Notes under the pieces: generated by a model
Databases searched by the model: none
Told to the model about the DNA's origin: nothing
What the model saw: the letters and a program-made list of their open reading frames with translations, nothing else
Shown here: positions 5,299 through 5,299 of the stretch, in pieces
How the letters are laid out: each line of letters starts with the position of its first letter
Position numbering within the stretch: position 1 is the first letter of the stretch
Origin: Peptococcaceae bacterium
Lineage (GTDB): Bacteria; Bacillota; DSM-12270; Thermacetogeniales; Thermacetogeniaceae
Assembly: GCA_003160265.1 (NCBI GenBank)
Contig: PLQY01000033.1
Span: 9,696 to 14,994, forward strand
Direction: 5' to 3'
DNA: 5,299 bases
Made by a program: the position numbers and the translations under genes

Positions 5299-5299
5299 G

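Overview
The window comes from an endospore-forming Gram-positive bacterium. Every confident gene lies on the minus strand and forms the conserved core of the spoIIA sporulation locus. Read 5'->3' on that strand the order is pdp - dacF - spoIIAA - spoIIAB - sigF - dodecin-like gene - spoVAC - (start of spoVAD). Three things point to a Clostridia-class spore former of the Peptococcaceae / Desulfotomaculum-Pelotomaculum type rather than to Bacillus: the coding regions are fairly GC-rich, spoVAC follows the sigF region without spoVAA or spoVAB, and a pyrimidine phosphorylase gene sits next to dacF. That placement is an inference; no species is claimed.

Layout. 5298-3994: pyrimidine-nucleoside phosphorylase, probably the end of a nucleoside-salvage cluster that continues outside the window. 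3993-3750: a gap of about 240 bases. It holds a short open frame on the opposite (+) strand that reads like the tail of a type II antitoxin, then an AT-rich stretch. 3749-2595: sporulation D-alanyl-D-alanine carboxypeptidase DacF, followed by a clear intrinsic terminator at 2571-2550. 2533-2509: candidate sigma-H-like promoter. 2466-883: the tightly spaced spoIIAA-spoIIAB-sigF unit. 862-833: a very good candidate forespore (sigma-F/sigma-G) promoter. 808-587: a dodecin-family gene. 575-546: a perfect 12-bp hairpin. 492-28: spoVAC. 18-1: probable first codons of spoVAD.

How it fits together. SpoIIAA, SpoIIAB and sigma-F form the partner-switching module that turns on the first forespore programme. 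DacF trims peptide cross-links during spore envelope formation. SpoVAC and SpoVAD belong to the channel that moves dipicolinic acid into the spore and out again at germination. The least expected element is the dodecin-like gene between sigF and spoVAC, apparently under its own forespore-type promoter. That suggests a small dodecameric binding protein made in the forespore together with the SpoVA proteins. The antitoxin-like remnant and the hairpin are the other features not explained by the standard locus.
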